Shown piece after piece: positions 60,988-64,000 of a DNA stretch of 64,000 bases. Source of the stretch: Brachypodium distachyon (lineage: Eukaryota > Streptophyta > Magnoliopsida > Poales > Poaceae). Each line of letters begins with the position of its first letter. Positions within the stretch are counted from its first letter, which is position 1. The stretch covers positions 30,951,584-31,015,583 of the forward strand of contig NC_016134.3 of NCBI RefSeq assembly GCF_000005505.3. Reading direction: 5' to 3'. The position numbers were made by a program, and so were the translations under genes. The notes beneath the pieces were generated by a model. It was not told the origin of the DNA. It did not search any database and saw only the letters and a program-made list of their open reading frames with translations.

Positions 60988-61412
60988 GTTCGTTCTCTCA
61001 GCCCTCATCCCCTGCGTGTTGATCTGGGCCAAGGGGAACCACTACGACAACGCGCGTTAAGGCAGTTCATTCGTGGTTATGGGGGATGATTGAAGAGGGG
61101 TAAAGGAAGGGACGGGCCGTGGGATACGATTCAGAGCATCTGGACGGGTCACGGGCCGAGGAGGCATCATTGAGGGCGGAGATTGCAGCGGTCGGCGCGC
61201 GTGTGTGCTGCTTTTGGCACGAGGAGGAAGACGGGCACGAGCGCTCATGCGGGCTTGGGTTGAGCGCTCTTGGAGAAGCTGGCCCAAGAGGGAGAATGGG
61301 TGTGGCCCAAGAGGAAAAAAAGAAAAGAAAAAAAAAAAAAGGAGAAGTCTCAAAATTGGCTTGTATGGGCCGTGGCAACGCACGGGCATTCTGCTAGTTG
61401 TACATCAAAGTT

Positions 61413-62491
61413 TCAATACATCCGTACAACCCTGCCTTCATAAAAATCACCGTTTTCCTTCAGGACCTCTTTCTTGAGAATTGTGGCTATCTCCCTCTGA
61501 ATATCGAGCACAAGAACAGCTGCGTTGTGTCCATATTTTGATTCGGTCTTGAAATAATCCACCATCTGCTGGTAGGTCATCTTCGTCTTGGGCTTGAAAC
61601 TGGTGATCCAACTGCAGATGATGTACGCGCAGTAGTATCCACATAAGACCGTACCTTGCTGCTGTTGTATGCATGGGAAGTTTCTATTATGGGTTAGTTT
61701 CTTCCTGCCGTAGCTTGGCAACTCATAATCATTCACTGCCTTTTTCCACGCCTCTTCGAAGAGTGTTCCGATGGGTTTGAAGTCGTGCTGCTCATAGCCT
61801 TTCTTGCGTCGAAGTGCATCAAGATACGTCACCGACCCTTCTTCGAAAGAGAGGGCCACCACCACCCAATGTTCGCTGTTTACGAAAAGAACACACATTT
61901 ATAACCGAAAAGAGAACAACTTAGTGGAACGAGAAAGAAAGCAATGGTCGTGAGAACAAATTACTCTAATGGGTATAGTGTAAGAATATAACGGCGTTGC
62001 TTGTGCATTGCGAAGAACTTAGCTAGGTATGAAATTGCCTTCTCTCTCGAACTCCGTTTCCATTCTTCTAGACCGATGGTTGCTTTGTTGAACAGGAGAG
62101 GATATGCGATGGTAGCGTGCAGTTCTTCCAGGCGGAAGGACTCCCTTGTGAAGTATACACACCAAAGTCTTAACATGTTGTTGTCTATGCACTTTTGGTT
62201 GAAGACGTGGTTGAAGACGTGAAACAAGTCAAGGAAGTCCATGCCGAAGGTAAATTCCTTGGTCTGCAGGTCCCTCGTTTCGGCATCATGGAAGCCATAA
62301 TACCCTGGCACTTTCACATTCATCTGTTGAGCATGTTCTGCAGAATTAGCTGATGCTGCCATGTAGTAGTCATCTAGCTCTTGCATCTCTCGCGGCAGGC
62401 TCCTTAGGTCCTTAAGGGTGACCATCGGTTGTTCAGGGTAGAACATCGGCACTTTTTCGAATTCCCTGGCCATGAAGTAGGCTCCGCCCAC
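61413..62491 (-). pseudogene. CACTA-associated Ulp1-like (C48) protein, 3' part
   Basis: Two minus-strand exons, 62491-61965 and 61875-61413, are joined by an 89-bp GT-AG intron. The downstream exon holds a Ulp1/C48 cysteine-protease-like fold: HWVVVAL with the catalytic His, YLDAL with the Asp, a Gln run, and LCGYYC with the likely nucleophile Cys. Such domains are carried by grass CACTA elements downstream of the transposase. Upstream of 62491 the frame is closed by stops, and 62500-63260 shows only scattered Pro-rich coding-like DNA, so the gene is incomplete here. It is probably inactive. Confidence 0.7.
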
Positions 62492-63351
62492 TAAATCACC
62501 AGCTACAGGGGGGCTTCATATTCAAAATATCTGGCCGGTTTTCCCAATTCCCTTCGATTATTGGCGGATTACTGGGTTGCTTGCTCATTGAGTCCAACTC
62601 TTTACTCTTTGAGTCATTGGATCTCTTGCTGATTTTTACCCCCTCTTATTGGTGCGCCGGTGTTTCAAAAACTCGGCCTCCTCTTGATCCTTGAAGGTCT
62701 GGGAGACCTGCTTGCCAAACGCGTACTCCAGCGCGCCTGCCACAGATTTATGTGGCACGGGTGCAGGTCATGGTGGTTGCGAGGGTTGGCTTTCTTTACG
62801 GTGGGCCAGCGACGGATTAGGCGGTGGCACATGAGCTGGTGCAGCGCCATCATCGCTGCAGTCTTCCGCTGGTTCGAAATCAAAGCCTCCTTGCCCCGAC
62901 GTTGGAGAATCCGGACGTGCCGGCTTATTGAGGGATGGGCCAAGGGGCGATGGAGAGAGAAGTCGTTGAGCGGAAGCCGGTGGAGACGCTCCGGGACACG
63001 ACAAAGAGGGAGAAGGTTGGGTAGCGAGGGCTACCAGCCTCCTGGGCTATTGGATGTACGTGCCTCGGCATAGCCCTAGAGTCACTGATTCCTCCTCTGG
63101 AGGATAAGGGACCGGCTCTTTGTCAAATTCCGGGAGCACGTAGTCCACCTACACCCCGACATGATCCGGGGCCATGGGCGTGTTGTGCACGACCGGCATT
63201 CTTGGCATCAGCATACCACGCGCGCCTACCGAATGCCCGGTGGATGGCATCAATATCCGGCACTTAATATTCTTCAGCGTGTGACAAACAAATTAACATA
63301 CGTATGTTAGTGTTATGGTGTGAAGAATGACATAATTGAGTGTGTGTGTGT

Positions 63352-63887
63352 GTATTCAGATTATTTCGGCTAATATTAGGTTATATGGTAAATTACATAT
63401 TTTAATATTATGATTATCTTTTTGCAGGATCTTAAGAGGCTGGTGAGGCCAACGGAACTAACGACGGTTTTCCCAGTGATGTAATAATCCTACTCAGTAC
63501 TCACCGTATTTATTACTATATTGCTTCAGGAGTAGCTAAGTTTATTTCCCTAAGCGTCTTTAGTCAGGTTTATATGGGTGATTTCTTATCGTCTTCCCAG
63601 GCAGTTCCACCCGAAGGGAACACTTCTCTACGGTTACAAGGTTCTCATTTCAACGCCATACACACGGCTTAACAGAGAACTACACGCAGATGTTTCTCCT
63701 ATAGGATCCCTAGCATAAGCACCCACCCGTATAAACATGCTAAAAAGACCGAGGGAAAAACAAAACTACTTCATTTCACAATATAGCTTACATACGGTTT
63801 TCCCTTTCGGGAACCTCAAAAGGGTTCACACAAAGATAAAGAAATTACCTTACTACCTTCCAAGTCTTATGTTACAAATGCCTTGAT
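63352..63887 (+). repeat. 536-bp dispersed repeat, copy 2 (inverted relative to copy 1)
   Basis: Reverse complement of 3571-4104 at roughly 94% identity by eye. A TG microsatellite borders its left edge. No capsid-like ORF accompanies it here. Confidence 0.85.
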
Positions 63888-64000
63888 TACACAGGCTTTA
63901 TTACAGTGGGAAGTGGTACTACCACTACTAGAGAGCAGATAGTTTTCTGGCTAATTGCCCTGAACTACTTGCTGCTCTGAAGGCTTGTGTTGTGCTCGAT

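Larger units (their letters stand above)
60141..61397 (+). mobile_element. Helitron candidate nested in the CACTA element
   Basis: The 5' end is TC (TCTATACCTATCTAAAAAAT) preceded by A. The 3' end is CTAG followed by T, with a hairpin (CCGTG, loop GCAACG, CACGG) about 11 nt upstream, the standard Helitron terminus. The 5' third contains a 93-bp tandem array and the middle contains an exon-like segment. No Rep/helicase is present, so it is non-autonomous. The 5' limit is less certain than the 3' end, because several TCTATCTATATATA sites lie in the array. Confidence 0.65.
59445..63351 (-). mobile_element. CACTA transposon, 3' terminal part
   Basis: The left edge at 59445 reads CACTGCTCGGGAAAAG, a CACTA-type terminal inverted repeat. 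59460-59940 is packed with GTGGCGGT / ACCGCCAC motifs in both orientations, typical subterminal repeats. The element's gene lies on the minus strand at 61413-62491. The other terminus was not found before the window edge. A Helitron (60141-61397) is nested inside. The right limit given here is only the start of a different repeat. Confidence 0.75.

Noticed and set aside
61057..61397. Lys/Glu-rich ORFs and their complements
   Set aside because: Result of an A-rich run at 61314-61340 inside the Helitron 3' region; no domain.

Overview
This is plant nuclear DNA, most likely from a Pooideae grass (Brachypodium, wheat, barley or oat group). The evidence is intron-containing genes with GC-rich first exons, proteins matching grass homologues (TOC75-like, WRKY group III, ATL RING-H2, type-1 LTP, CC-NLR), and grass transposons: a BARE/Angela-like Copia LTR, Stowaway MITEs, a CACTA element with a Ulp1-like gene, a Helitron and a MULE. 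Species cannot be fixed from the sequence alone. Gene density is about one gene per 5-6 kb, typical of a gene-rich arm.

Layout. 1-1314: 3' part of an EDR4-like zinc-ribbon gene (+). 3571-5655: rearranged remnant of an endogenous pararetrovirus. 8746-11381: three-exon WRKY group III gene (+). 12682-16138: seven-exon TOC75-like plastid import channel gene (+) with three apparent frameshifts. 16456-18854: seven-exon organellar elongation factor P (-), tail to tail with the TOC75-like gene. 20430-21035: intronless ATL-type RING-H2 E3 ligase (-). 21.0-29.1 kb: gene-poor DNA with MITEs, a leader-like GC-rich block and degenerate repeats. 29323-29685: secreted lipid-transfer protein (+).

31.9-59.1 kb holds the main architecture: a divergent pair, PPR gene (-) plus CC-NLR gene (+), duplicated in tandem. 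Unit A is PPR-A 32445-34077 and NLR-A 39945-46286. Unit B is PPR-B 48990-50597 and NLR-B 53050-58747. Only NLR-B reads through intact (916 aa). NLR-A has a nonsense codon and a damaged P-loop. Both PPR copies are broken at nearly the same codon by different mutations. TE insertions after the duplication (solo Copia LTR and hAT in A, MULE and Stowaway in B) explain much of the size difference.

59.4 kb to the right edge is repeat DNA: the 3' terminus and Ulp1-like gene of a CACTA transposon (-), a Helitron nested in it with a captured exon-like segment, and near the edge a 536-bp block that is an inverted copy of the repeat beside the pararetroviral fragment 60 kb away.

Functionally, the intact genes fall into a stress/defence set (EDR4-like, WRKY, ATL, LTP, NLR) and an organelle set (TOC75-like, EF-P, PPR). 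No evidence in the sequence shows that they act as one system. No RNA gene or CRISPR array was found.
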